Source: Nonlabens antarcticus | GTDB lineage: Bacteria > Bacteroidota > Bacteroidia > Flavobacteriales > Flavobacteriaceae | Length of the DNA stretch: 64,000 bases | Direction: 5' to 3' | NCBI RefSeq assembly: GCF_015356755.1 | Contig: NZ_JADFCO010000059.1 | Coordinates: 1-64,000, forward strand | Part shown: one piece after another, positions 16,827-25,828 of the stretch | Layout: every line of letters starts with the position of its first letter | Numbering within the stretch: the stretch's first letter is position 1 | The notes under the pieces: generated by a model | What the model was told of the DNA's origin: nothing | Databases searched by the model: none | Seen by the model: only the letters and a program-made list of their open reading frames with translations | Program-made: the position numbers and the translations under genes

Positions 16827-18175
16827 TATTGGAACAATTTTTCCACTCTGGTAATGGAACGTGGTAGACAGCAAACTACTACTCTATCGCCTTCGAGAAT
16901 TTTAAAATTCCCAAGAACAATATTGCCCTTCCCTTCTCGTATCACACCGCCTATGATGGCACTACGAGGAACATTAACATCAATAATACGCTTGTTACAT
17001 ACATCGCTTTCTGGCTTTACAATAAATTCCAGCAGTTCTGCATTCATATTATTGAGCTTTGTCATCGCAACAACCTCACCTTTTCTTATATATCTAAATA
17101 TATTATTAGCCGCCAGTAATTTTTTATTGATCAGCGTATCAATTCCTATACTGTGAGAAAGCTGGAAATAATCCATATTTTCTACTAGGGAAATGGTTTT
17201 TCCAACACTTTTACTTTTGGCCATTAAGCAGGAAATAATATTAGTTTCACTGTTTCCCGTCACCGCAATAAAAGCATCCATTTCATGAATACTTTCTTCC
17301 TGTAATAATTCCACATTACGACCGTCACCGCTAATGACTAAAGTATCTGGCAAACGATCTGCGAGGTCAAAAGCCTTTTCAGGGTTGAGCTCGATTAACT
17401 TTACATGAATACCTGATTTTGCAAGTTGTCTTGCGCTTTGCTCCCCTATGGCGCTACCGCCCAGAATCATGACATTTTTCATGGCGCGTTTCGTCTTTCC
17501 CGTCAATTTATAAAGCTCATCAACACCACCTGGTGTGGTTACAAAATAAACTTGATCGCCCTCTTTAAACTGGGTATCACCACGAGGTATCAATGTATAC
17601 TGAGTACCAAAACGTTGTATAGCGATAGGCATAAAATGCACTTCTGGAAAAATCTCGCCCGCTTGCTGTACAGATTTACCTACAAATTGTGCAGTACGAG
17701 TTAAATTTACTCCCACCATAGTGAGCGCACCTTTCTCAAATTCATAGCTATCATTGAAGGCACTCTGGTTAAGTAATAATTCAATCTCTTTACTGGCCAG
17801 AGATTCTGGTGAGATCAATTCATCAATACCGAATCCTTTAAAACCTAGTTCCTCCTGACTTTCTAAAAATTCAGTATTGGAAATACGTGCAATAGTCCTT
17901 TTAGCGCCCAATTGCTTGGCAAGTACACTTATCGTAATATTTGTGGTTTCACTACTCGTCACCGCAATTACAAGATTTGCTTGGTCGACGTTAGAATCTT
18001 TCAAAATTTTAATAGAGGTACCGTCACCACGCATCGTTCTTATATCCAGGTGAGTATCTGCATAATAGAGATTTTCCTTTTCGGGATCGATTAATGTAAT
18101 GTCGTGGGATTCGTAGGAGAGTAGTTTAGCCAGGTGAAACCCAACCTCGCCAGCTCCTGCAATAATGATTTTCAT
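16826..18175 (-). CDS. trkA: Trk K+ uptake regulator TrkA
   Basis: TrkA is the cytoplasmic gating subunit of the Trk system; it binds NAD(H)/ATP. The 449-aa protein has the classic duplicated layout: RCK_N (Rossmann motif GAGEVGFHLAKLL, 6-18), RCK_C, a second RCK_N (ILGGSAIGEQSARQLAKSG, about 235-253) and RCK_C. The start MKIIIAGAGEVG is the family standard, 54 bases inside the longest frame. It is followed by trkH with a one-base overlap. Confidence 0.96.
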   Translation of the reverse strand: MKIIIAGAGEVGFHLAKLLSYESHDITLIDPEKENLYYADTHLDIRTMRGDGTSIKILKDSNVDQANLVIAVTSSETTNITISVLAKQLGAKRTIARISNTEFLESQEELGFKGFGIDELISPESLASKEIELLLNQSAFNDSYEFEKGALTMVGVNLTRTAQFVGKSVQQAGEIFPEVHFMPIAIQRFGTQYTLIPRGDTQFKEGDQVYFVTTPGGVDELYKLTGKTKRAMKNVMILGGSAIGEQSARQLAKSGIHVKLIELNPEKAFDLADRLPDTLVISGDGRNVELLQEESIHEMDAFIAVTGNSETNIISCLMAKSKSVGKTISLVENMDYFQLSHSIGIDTLINKKLLAANNIFRYIRKGEVVAMTKLNNMNAELLEFIVKPESDVCNKRIIDVNVPRSAIIGGVIREGKGNIVLGNFKILEGDRVVVCCLPRSITRVEKLFQ

Positions 18176-18254
18176 AAAATCGGGTCTGAAGTTTTCAAAT
18201 ATACCAATAAGCCGATAATTAGTGAACACGCTTACGAGTTATTGGTCGTTTGAA

Positions 18255-18286
18255 GGGAATTTCGCTTTCGCGAAAGCGAAATTCCC
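18255..18286. repeat. Iterated palindrome copy 6, extended to 32 bp
   Basis: The 16-bp CGCTTTCGCGAAAGCG (18263-18278) is embedded in a 32-bp perfect palindrome whose arms extend to GGGAATTT on the left and its complement on the right. It lies between the divergent trkA and ubiE genes, just upstream of the ubiE promoter. It is the longest perfect version in the window. Confidence 0.95.
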
Positions 18287-18307
18287 CAAAACCTCGCCGC
18301 TCCATTG

Positions 18308-18315
18308 TATCTTTA
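18308..18315 (+). promoter_or_regulatory. Probable -7 element of ubiE
   Basis: TATCTTTA resembles TAnnTTTG and lies 18 bases before the ubiE start. The -33 region would fall in or near the 32-bp palindrome. Confidence 0.35.
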
Positions 18316-18333
18316 CCGGTAGAATAGAAAAAT

Positions 18334-19065
18334 GTGTCTGAACAAATAAAACCAAATCAAAAGGATGCTGCTGGGAAAAAGCAGCAGGTCACTCAAATGT
18401 TTGATAACATTAGCGGTGATTATGACGGTTTAAACCGCATGATATCACTGGGACTAGATCAAAAATGGCGAGATAATGTTGTAGAAATGGTTGCAACGAG
18501 CAAGCCAAATTCCATTATGGATATTGCTACAGGAACTGGTGATCTAGTCATAAAAATGGCTCAAAAAACAAAAGCTTCTAGACTCGTGGGCCTCGATATC
18601 TCCAGCGGTATGCTTGAGGTAGGTAAAGTAAAAGTGACTCAAGAAAAACTAGACGATCGTATTGAAATGGTATTAGGTGATTCTGAAAACCTACAGTTTG
18701 AGGACGGTACTTTTGATGCTGTGACCGTGTCTTATGGCGTTCGTAATTTTGAAGATTTAGAAAAAGGCTTGAGTGAGATCCTGCGCGTATTAAAGCCTAA
18801 GGGAATCCTCGTTATTTTAGAAACTAGTGTTCCAGAGAAATTTCCTTTTAAACAAGGATATTACTTCTATAGCAACCTAGTGGTTCCTGCCCTAGGAAAA
18901 CTATTTTCAAAAGATAAAAAAGCCTATAAATATTTATCTGAAAGTGCATCAAAGTTTCCATACGGTGAGCGTTTCAACAATATTTTAAAGAAAGTTGGGT
19001 TTAATGACATAGAAAACCACCTACAGTTTCATGGAGCATCCACGATCTATAAAGCCGTCAAATAA
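18334..19065 (+). CDS. ubiE: Demethylmenaquinone methyltransferase UbiE/MenG
   Basis: It adds the C-methyl group in the last step of menaquinone synthesis using SAM. The 243-aa protein has VTQMFDNISGDYDGLNRMISLGLDQKWR near the N-terminus (19-46). The SAM motif is IMDIATGTGD at about 61-70, and the family signatures YGVRNFEDLEKGLSEILRVLKP and NNILKKVGF follow. The role is probably menaquinone-only in this lineage. Its last 35 bases overlap the start of porT. Confidence 0.96.
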   Translation: MSEQIKPNQKDAAGKKQQVTQMFDNISGDYDGLNRMISLGLDQKWRDNVVEMVATSKPNSIMDIATGTGDLVIKMAQKTKASRLVGLDISSGMLEVGKVKVTQEKLDDRIEMVLGDSENLQFEDGTFDAVTVSYGVRNFEDLEKGLSEILRVLKPKGILVILETSVPEKFPFKQGYYFYSNLVVPALGKLFSKDKKAYKYLSESASKFPYGERFNNILKKVGFNDIENHLQFHGASTIYKAVK

Positions 19066-19774
19066 ATCCATATTGCGCTATTCTCTTTTATTGATCCTTA
19101 TTTGTGCGGGTCAACTATGTTCTGCCCAGTTATTTTCCAAGGAAAAGATTTTGAATCGCGAGAATTTTGACAAGCAACCATTAACTTTTGGATTTTACAT
19201 GGGCTTGAATACCTATGATTATAAGTTTGATTACAACGAGCTAGAGCCTGATGAAATCGTCACTACAACAACCGTAGGTTTCAATGTGGGAGTGGTAAGC
19301 GACTTGAGACTTAATGAATACCTCAACTTGAGATTTGAGCCTGGAGTGGCTTTCGTTAGAAGAGATTTAGGCTTCACAGATGCAAGTTTTACAGAACCTA
19401 ACCAGATGATTCGTGAGGTTAATTCTACAAATATCCAGTTGCCCTTGTTGCTAAAAGTATCTACGAAAAGACTCAATAATTGGAAGCCTTTTATCATAGG
19501 TGGCGCGAGTTACACCTACAACCTTTCTAGTAACGAAGATAATCCAGACGATAACAGCGCTGGACAATTCCGTCAAAAGACCGGTGTTTTTAATTACGAA
19601 ATGGGTTTTGGAATCGATTTTTACCTGCACTACTTTAAGTTCACGCCTTCTATTAGAGGTGTGTTTGCCATCAATGATGAATTAGTTCTGGATGCAGATC
19701 CTGACAGTCCTTATACTGGAAATATTGACAGCATGCTTAGCAGAGGAGTGTTTTTGAATTTTACGTTCCAATAG
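19031..19774 (+). CDS. porT: T9SS outer membrane protein PorT
   Basis: PorT is an outer-membrane beta-barrel protein needed for type IX secretion and gliding. The 247-aa product has a signal peptide (LRYSLLLILICAGQLCSAQ, cleavage near 33) and about eight predicted strands ending ...GVFLNFTFQ. The start at 19031 overlaps ubiE by 35 bases; the n-region is then long (about 14 residues), so a later start is possible, but no nearer ATG exists. It ends convergently with the methyltransferase gene, overlapping it by 14 bases. The ubiE-porT order is, as I recall it, common in flavobacteria. Confidence 0.85.
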   Translation: MEHPRSIKPSNKSILRYSLLLILICAGQLCSAQLFSKEKILNRENFDKQPLTFGFYMGLNTYDYKFDYNELEPDEIVTTTTVGFNVGVVSDLRLNEYLNLRFEPGVAFVRRDLGFTDASFTEPNQMIREVNSTNIQLPLLLKVSTKRLNNWKPFIIGGASYTYNLSSNEDNPDDNSAGQFRQKTGVFNYEMGFGIDFYLHYFKFTPSIRGVFAINDELVLDADPDSPYTGNIDSMLSRGVFLNFTFQ

Positions 19775-20492
19775 ATCTACGCCATTCCGCTAGGATAATT
19801 GCGGTTGCTGTGGCTACATTCAAACTTTCAGTAAGTTCTTGATCGCCTCCATAATTAGGTATTGAAATCTGGTTTCCAGATTTGATCAACTCTTCAGAGA
19901 CACCATGTGACTCGCTACCCATGAGCAAGATTCCGTTTTTGGGAAGCTTTGTATCGTACATGCTTGGAGCATTCATTGCAGTAACCAAAACAGGAAGTTT
20001 AGTTCTTTCAAAAAACCCTTTTAAATCTACATAATGTACTTGTACTCTTGCTATAGATCCCATAGTTGCTTGTACGCATTTAGGGTTGTAAAGATCCACC
20101 GTTCCCTGGTTGCACAATATGTGTTCAATACTGAACCAGTCTGCAAGACGTATAATAGTCCCTAAATTTCCAGGATCTTGAATCGCATCTAGGGCAAGTA
20201 CTAGACCTTTTTCTGGTAAGGCGCCTGTTTGCACTGCTTCTACCACAGCAAGGTAACCGGGCGCCGTTGTTAGGTTTGATATGCCTTGCATGTCCTTGTT
20301 GGAAATGCGGGTCACTTGAAAGTCATCAAGCTCCCGAGAATCTTCTGTAACATAGATTTCTTGAATAATAAGACCGGCTGTTTTGAGTTCTCTTATAGAC
20401 TTATAGCCTTCAACAACAAAGAGTTTGAGCTGCTCCCTATTCTTCTTTCTAGCAAGGCTTTTGATTTGTTTAATTTTGCTTTTGGTAATCAT
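19761..20492 (-). CDS. SpoU/TrmH-family RNA methyltransferase
   Basis: A SPOUT-class enzyme that 2'-O-methylates tRNA or rRNA. The 243-aa protein shows the three SpoU motifs: ALDAIQDPGNLGTIIRLADW, LLMGSESHGVSEEL and SLNVATATAIILAEWRR. The N-terminal RNA-binding domain begins ITKSKIKQIKSLARKKNREQLKLFVVEG. The start MITKSKIK is preferred; an ATG 48 bases upstream would overlap the divergent outer-membrane gene. The exact target nucleotide cannot be given. Confidence 0.9.
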   Translation of the reverse strand: MITKSKIKQIKSLARKKNREQLKLFVVEGYKSIRELKTAGLIIQEIYVTEDSRELDDFQVTRISNKDMQGISNLTTAPGYLAVVEAVQTGALPEKGLVLALDAIQDPGNLGTIIRLADWFSIEHILCNQGTVDLYNPKCVQATMGSIARVQVHYVDLKGFFERTKLPVLVTAMNAPSMYDTKLPKNGILLMGSESHGVSEELIKSGNQISIPNYGGDQELTESLNVATATAIILAEWRRSIGT

Positions 20493-20518
20493 ATAATCGT
20501 ATTTTTGAGCCGCTACAA

Positions 20519-23068
20519 ATGGAAAGAAAACTTCACGCAAAAATAGGTTTATTTATAACGCTGGTTATAATTTCTGCTTCATGTAGCACAATCCGTCGTG
20601 TACCTGACGGCCAAAAACTACTTATTGAAAACGAAATTATTGTGGATAGCTTAGATCCGCAGGATGCTCGCGTTTTCAATCTGCCGATTCAAAAACCCAA
20701 TCAAAAACTCCTGACCCTTCCTTTAAGGCTACATATTTATAACCTGGCAAGACCGCATCGGGATTCTATCTATCTCAAGTGGATGCAGAATAATCCAAAA
20801 GCCCTAAAAAGACGAAATGCTATAATGTCTGAAAAACAGACTATGGAGCTGGGAGAAGGTTTAGTAGATTTCAATCAATGGCTTCAAAGAACTGGTGAGG
20901 CTCCCGTGCTGGTAAATAAGGAGTCCAGCAAAAAGTCATCAGAGCGTTTGCGTCAGTGGTACTGGAATCAAGGCTGGTTCAACACAGAAGTAGAAGAGGA
21001 AATCGTAGATGCTAAACGAAAGAAAAGAGCTCGAGTGATGTATTATGTGCAGCGCCATCAGCCTTATATAATTGATAGCATCAACCAGAAGATTTCTACA
21101 CCTGTCATTGATTCCTTGTACACAGCTTATAAATATGAAAGTATTTTACTGAAAGGAGAACAATATTTCACGCCAGATATTAATACAGAACGAGATCGTC
21201 TGTATAAACTATTCCGTAATAATGGCGCGATCCACATGGAAAAAGACTTCATCAGGTTTGAAGCCGATACTGTCAATACTGATCATAAAACAAATCTTAC
21301 CCTTATCATCAAAGATCGTGAGATCAAGGTGGCTGATTCCTCAATAAGAGAACCCTACAAACTACATAAAATAAGTGCCGTCAATATAATTCCAGACTAT
21401 AAACCGGAACTGGACAGTATCGTGGCAGACACTACTTATTATAAAAACTATAATATTGTTAGAAAAGGCAAACGTCGTTATAATTCCAGAGTATTGACCG
21501 ATGCCGTCTTCTTTGAACCAGGGTTTTTATACCGGGACATCGATAGAGATAGAACCTATAAACGCATCACAGAACTTAATAGTTTCCTGTATCCCAGCAT
21601 AACCTACACAGAAGATCCTGCAGATTCTACGGGAACAGATCTGATTGCAAACATTCTATTGACTTCAAAAAAGAAATACAACCTCGTTTTCGGTACTGAG
21701 GCTGCGCATAGTAACATACAGACTTTCGGAATAGGGTTGAACACTTCTTTTCTGGTGCGCAATATATTTCATGGTAGCGAGCTTTTCAGCTTAACTTTTA
21801 GGGGAAATATAGGAGCCAGTTCTAACAATGCAACAGGCGATTCTAGATTTTTTGATTTACAGGAACTGGGAGCAGATGCCAGTTTGATTTTTCCGAGACT
21901 ATTTTTCCCATTGAAGACCGATGCGATAATTCCTAAATATATGTCACCGGCAACAAACCTTTCTTTGGGCTTTGTAACCCAAACGAATATAGGACTGGAC
22001 CGACAAAGCGTCACTGGAGCGCTAAGTTATCGCTGGCAGCAAACTCCCATTAAAAACACACGATTTGATCTGATCAATGCGCAGTATGTGCGCAATCTAG
22101 ATCCGCAGGATTTTTTCAATGTATATCGCAGCAGTTATACCAGTTTGAATGATATCGCAAGGGACAACAATTTGACAGACCCTACATATGTCGATCAAAA
22201 CAACAATTTGACAGTTCCCGCAGGTACTAACACGTTTATTAACGATGCTATAGATGGAAGGTTGACCGTTGATCCTGGACAGCTGGAAAACATCAGGAAC
22301 ATAAGAGAACGACGCGATAGACTGGTTCAAAATAATTTAATTATCGCGAGCAGTTATAATTGGGTTCGCAATAACAAACAAGGAATCTATGACGAGGATT
22401 ATTCTAGATTCAGCATTCGGTTAGAAAGTGCTGGCAATCTTATTGGCGGTATTTCCAGTCTTATAGGAACCGATAAGAATGCCAACGGTAATCGCAGGGT
22501 TTTTGGGGTCGAATTTTCACAGTATTTAAAACCTGAAGTGGAGTATATCAAACACTGGCAATATGAAAATGGACACGTTTTGGCATTAAAAGCTTTGGGT
22601 GGCATCGCGATTCCCTATGGAAATTCTGACAACATCCCTTTCATCAGATCCTTTTTTGCGGGAGGACCTAATGATAATCGAGCCTGGCAAGCTTATGAAT
22701 TGGGGCCAGGAAGCACGGGTGGTTTGAATGATTTTAATGTGGCAAACATGAAACTTGCATTTAATGCAGAATATAGGTTCCCTATATTGGGAGCATTTAA
22801 AGGAGCCGTTTTCACTGACATAGGTAACATCTGGAATGTACTTGATAGTGAAACGGATGATCGAGCAATATTTGATGAGTTTGCAGATTTAGAAAACACC
22901 GCCATAGGTACCGGTGCGGGAGTTCGTTATGATTTTGGTTTTTTTGTAATCCGTTTTGATGTAGGTTTTAAAACCTATAATCCAGCACTAGAAGATGGGA
23001 AACGATGGTTCTCAGAGTACAATTTATCTAAGTCCGTGCTCAACGTAGGCATAAATTATCCATTCTAG
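20519..23068 (+). CDS. BamA/TamA-family outer membrane lipoprotein
   Basis: An 849-aa Omp85-superfamily protein. The signal peptide ends with a lipobox-like SASC (about 19-22), so it may be lipidated, as is typical of the Bacteroidota TamA-like branch. POTRA-like regions fill roughly 25-370. The C-terminal half is a 16-strand barrel, with GGPNDNRAWQAYELGPGS (conserved R-W motif region) near 720 and a final strand ending VLNVGINYPF. It probably inserts outer membrane or surface proteins. It is divergent from the methyltransferase with only 26 bp between starts. Confidence 0.88.
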   Translation: MERKLHAKIGLFITLVIISASCSTIRRVPDGQKLLIENEIIVDSLDPQDARVFNLPIQKPNQKLLTLPLRLHIYNLARPHRDSIYLKWMQNNPKALKRRNAIMSEKQTMELGEGLVDFNQWLQRTGEAPVLVNKESSKKSSERLRQWYWNQGWFNTEVEEEIVDAKRKKRARVMYYVQRHQPYIIDSINQKISTPVIDSLYTAYKYESILLKGEQYFTPDINTERDRLYKLFRNNGAIHMEKDFIRFEADTVNTDHKTNLTLIIKDREIKVADSSIREPYKLHKISAVNIIPDYKPELDSIVADTTYYKNYNIVRKGKRRYNSRVLTDAVFFEPGFLYRDIDRDRTYKRITELNSFLYPSITYTEDPADSTGTDLIANILLTSKKKYNLVFGTEAAHSNIQTFGIGLNTSFLVRNIFHGSELFSLTFRGNIGASSNNATGDSRFFDLQELGADASLIFPRLFFPLKTDAIIPKYMSPATNLSLGFVTQTNIGLDRQSVTGALSYRWQQTPIKNTRFDLINAQYVRNLDPQDFFNVYRSSYTSLNDIARDNNLTDPTYVDQNNNLTVPAGTNTFINDAIDGRLTVDPGQLENIRNIRERRDRLVQNNLIIASSYNWVRNNKQGIYDEDYSRFSIRLESAGNLIGGISSLIGTDKNANGNRRVFGVEFSQYLKPEVEYIKHWQYENGHVLALKALGGIAIPYGNSDNIPFIRSFFAGGPNDNRAWQAYELGPGSTGGLNDFNVANMKLAFNAEYRFPILGAFKGAVFTDIGNIWNVLDSETDDRAIFDEFADLENTAIGTGAGVRYDFGFFVIRFDVGFKTYNPALEDGKRWFSEYNLSKSVLNVGINYPF

Positions 23069-23096
23069 ATAACGATAACACCTCTCATAATTTGCT

Positions 23097-23104
23097 TACT
23101 TTTG
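23097..23104 (+). promoter_or_regulatory. Probable -7 element of fbaA
   Basis: TACTTTTG is a full TAnnTTTG match, 20 bases before the chosen fbaA ATG at 23125. It argues against the earlier in-frame start at 23092. Confidence 0.5.
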
Positions 23105-23124
23105 TGAGTGAAAGATCTATCCTT

Positions 23125-24192
23125 ATGAGTCATAACATCAAACCAGGCGTTGCTACTGGAAACCAAGTTCAAGAGATATTCAATCATGCCAAAGCTAATG
23201 GCTATGCACTTCCAGCGGTAAACGTTGTAGGTTCTAACACGGTGAATGCCGTGATGGAAACAGCGGCAGAACTTAATTCTCCCGTCATTATCCAGTTCTC
23301 AAACGGTGGTTGTGTTTTCAATGCAGGCAAAGGATTGAGTAATGAAAACCAACGTGCCGCAATTTTAGGTGGTATTGCTGGAGCCCAGCATATTCACACA
23401 CTCGCAAAAGCATATGGTGCGACGGTAATCCTACATACAGATCATTGCGCAAAACCATTGTTGCCTTGGATTGATGGTTTATTAGATGCTAGTGAAGCAC
23501 GCTTTCGCGAAAGCGGAACAAGTCTCTATTCCTCGCACATGATAGATTTGAGTGAAGAACCTCTAGAGGAGAACATTGAAATTTGTAAACGATACCTGGA
23601 GCGCATGTCTAAAATGGACATGACCCTAGAAATCGAACTGGGAATTACTGGTGGTGAGGAAGATGGTGTGGACAATAGCGACGTTGATGAGTCAAAATTA
23701 TACACGCAACCGGAAGAAGTCGCTTATGCTTATGAAGAATTAAAAAAAGTAAGTGATCGCTTTACTATTGCAGCAGCTTTTGGTAATGTTCACGGAGTTT
23801 ACAAGCCCGGAAATGTAAAATTAACTCCTAAGATTTTAAAGAACTCTCAGGAATATGTGACTAAGAAATACGGTGTTGAACATAATCATATCGATTTTGT
23901 ATTCCACGGTGGTTCTGGTTCTTCTCTAGAAGAAATACGAGAAGCGATAGGTTACGGAGTCATAAAAATGAACATTGATACAGATCTTCAATGGGCATTT
24001 GCAGATGGTATCAAGAAATACATGGACAGCAATGATGACTTCCTAAAATCCCAAATAGGAAATTCTACCGGTGCAGATTCACCTAATAAAAAATACTATG
24101 ATCCTCGCAAATGGTTGCGCGAGGGAGAAGAATCATTCAAGGCTCGTTTGAAGCAGGCCTTTGAGGATTTGAACAATGTAGGGACACTATAA
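23125..24192 (+). CDS. fbaA: Class II fructose-bisphosphate aldolase
   Basis: A Zn2+-dependent aldolase cleaving fructose-1,6-bisphosphate to dihydroxyacetone phosphate and glyceraldehyde-3-phosphate. The 355-aa product has HTDHCAK (104-110, metal and catalytic Asp region), the ELGITGGEEDGVDNS loop, VHGVYKPGNV and the phosphate loop HGGSGSS. This is the long E. coli-like class IIA form. The start MSHNIKPGV matches family practice. Residues 126-130 (RFRES) are encoded by the iterated palindrome. Confidence 0.97.
   Translation: MSHNIKPGVATGNQVQEIFNHAKANGYALPAVNVVGSNTVNAVMETAAELNSPVIIQFSNGGCVFNAGKGLSNENQRAAILGGIAGAQHIHTLAKAYGATVILHTDHCAKPLLPWIDGLLDASEARFRESGTSLYSSHMIDLSEEPLEENIEICKRYLERMSKMDMTLEIELGITGGEEDGVDNSDVDESKLYTQPEEVAYAYEELKKVSDRFTIAAAFGNVHGVYKPGNVKLTPKILKNSQEYVTKKYGVEHNHIDFVFHGGSGSSLEEIREAIGYGVIKMNIDTDLQWAFADGIKKYMDSNDDFLKSQIGNSTGADSPNKKYYDPRKWLREGEESFKARLKQAFEDLNNVGTL
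23500..23515. repeat. Iterated palindrome copy 7, inside fbaA
   Basis: A perfect CGCTTTCGCGAAAGCG in frame as CGC TTT CGC GAA AGC, Arg-Phe-Arg-Glu-Ser, in a surface segment after the HTDHC motif. Confidence 0.95.
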
Positions 24193-24300
24193 TTTGAAAA
24201 TAGCGTTTGATAAAACAGATTTGTAATTATAATTTAAATGGAGTAAAATTAAGAGCATCCAAAACTCTTAACTCATAACTCTTAACTGATAACTGGAAAT

Positions 24301-25161
24301 ATGGCTTGGTTTAAAAGAGATAAAAAAGGAATTACGACGCCCACAGAGGCTAAAAAAGATACTCCTAAAGGTCTGTGGTATAAATCCCCAACGGGAAAAA
24401 TCATTGATGCAGAACAGCTTAAAAATAACTCTTACGTCAGCCCGGAAGATGGCTATCACGTGCGCGTAGGAAGTAAAGAGTATTTTGAAATTCTTTTTGA
24501 TAATAATGAATTTGAAGAGCTAAATCCTAACATTACCTCAAAAGATCCACTGAAATTTTCTGATTCTAAGAAATATGTGGATCGATTAGAAGATGCTCAG
24601 AAAAAGACCGGTTTGAAAGATGCAGTTCGCACCGCAGTTGGAAAGTCTAATGGTAACGATCTTGTTGTCGCTTGTATGGATTTTGCATTTATAGGTGGTT
24701 CCATGGGAAGTGTGGTAGGAGAAAAAATCGCTCGTGCCGCAGACCACTCCTTAAAGAACAATATTCCATTTATGATTATCTCTAAGTCTGGCGGTGCTCG
24801 TATGATGGAAGCAGCGTTATCACTTATGCAACTGGCAAAAACCAGTTCAAAACTCGCACAACTTTCTGACGCGGGCATACCGTATATCTCCCTTTGCACC
24901 GACCCTACCACTGGTGGAACTACAGCATCCTTTGCGATGTTAGGGGACATCAATATAGGAGAACCAGGAGCGCTCATCGCTTTTGCAGGACCACGAGTTG
25001 TACGCGACACCACAGGAAAAGAACTTCCAGAAGGTTTTCAAACAGCAGAGTTCCTACTAGAAAAAGGCTTTTTAGACTTTATCGTCCCACGAACCGAATT
25101 AAAACACAAGGTGAATCAATACCTAGACTTGATTTTGAATCGTAAAATGGAAGTGGCTTAG
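24301..25161 (+). CDS. accD: Acetyl-CoA carboxylase carboxyltransferase beta
   Basis: AccD with AccA transfers the carboxyl group from carboxybiotin to acetyl-CoA, giving malonyl-CoA for fatty acid synthesis. The 286-aa protein has the crotonase-like core with [15 protein letters not shown] (~127-141), [22 protein letters not shown] and [16 protein letters not shown]. The usual N-terminal zinc ribbon is present in shape ([12 protein letters not shown] ... [12 protein letters not shown]), but all four zinc cysteines are replaced, so zinc binding there is not expected. The N-terminal 65 residues contain no cysteine. Confidence 0.95.
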   Translation: MAWFKRDKKGITTPTEAKKDTPKGLWYKSPTGKIIDAEQLKNNSYVSPEDGYHVRVGSKEYFEILFDNNEFEELNPNITSKDPLKFSDSKKYVDRLEDAQKKTGLKDAVRTAVGKSNGNDLVVACMDFAFIGGSMGSVVGEKIARAADHSLKNNIPFMIISKSGGARMMEAALSLMQLAKTSSKLAQLSDAGIPYISLCTDPTTGGTTASFAMLGDINIGEPGALIAFAGPRVVRDTTGKELPEGFQTAEFLLEKGFLDFIVPRTELKHKVNQYLDLILNRKMEVA

Positions 25162-25828
25162 GTTGGTCCTCAGTTACAATTTCTAGTCACAGTTTCCAGT
25201 TCATCAACGAGTTGTTAGGTTGTGACTGCGATCGAACTTTGCTTACTCAAGTAATTTGAAGCATTTGTGTTGGCTTTGGTCCAGTTTCCAGTCACGTTTT
25301 TGAATTTAACGAACGATTACCACAGTTTTTGCTTGGCTCTAATCTTAGTGACTTAAGAAGGATGAAGCATTTTTGGATTTTATAGAGTGCGAAAATCACG
25401 TTTTAAGTGAGCGTACTGTCGTGCTTATGAATTCCTCGGGTACTCCTTCGCACCCATTTATGGAAATAATGGCCTCAAAACAGGAAGCCAATTCTCTATA
25501 AAGCAATCTGATGAAACTTGTTCGTCAACCGTCTCAAGAAATTGCGAAGGGAATACAAGTAGATGCCTCATTTTATCGTCTTAGATCATAGATCACGAGA
25601 ATTGCCGCAGGCAATGCGAGTTGTCGTATGTCAGCGAGCATGGTGAGACATCTTTTAGACTATATCCCTCATTATTCTGTAATATTTTATTGCTGTGCGA
25701 TTTTATATAAAAACCGATAAACTACCGTTTATAGTTATTTTTCGCTGTTAATCCTTGAAGAATAGAGCTGAAGTTATAATATTTCTTAATATTACTACTT
25801 TAATACTTAAAAGTATAAAGCCCTTATT
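25162..25828. other. Gene-free gap before the secreted triplet
   Basis: No credible coding frame was seen over these 667 bases. It contains short imperfect repeats of CAGTTTCCAGT (near 25188 and 25281) and ends with the left copy of a 90-bp direct repeat (25571-25660). The last 100 bases are strongly AT-rich and probably carry the promoter of the following operon. Confidence 0.6.
25571..25660 (+). repeat. 90-bp direct repeat, left copy
   Basis: By hand alignment it is identical at 80 of 90 positions to 28651-28740, without gaps and in the same orientation. It contains a short hairpin, ATTGCC-GCA-GGCAAT, which the other copy keeps with a G-U pair. Together the copies bracket the three-gene paralogous cassette. 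Confidence 0.85.
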
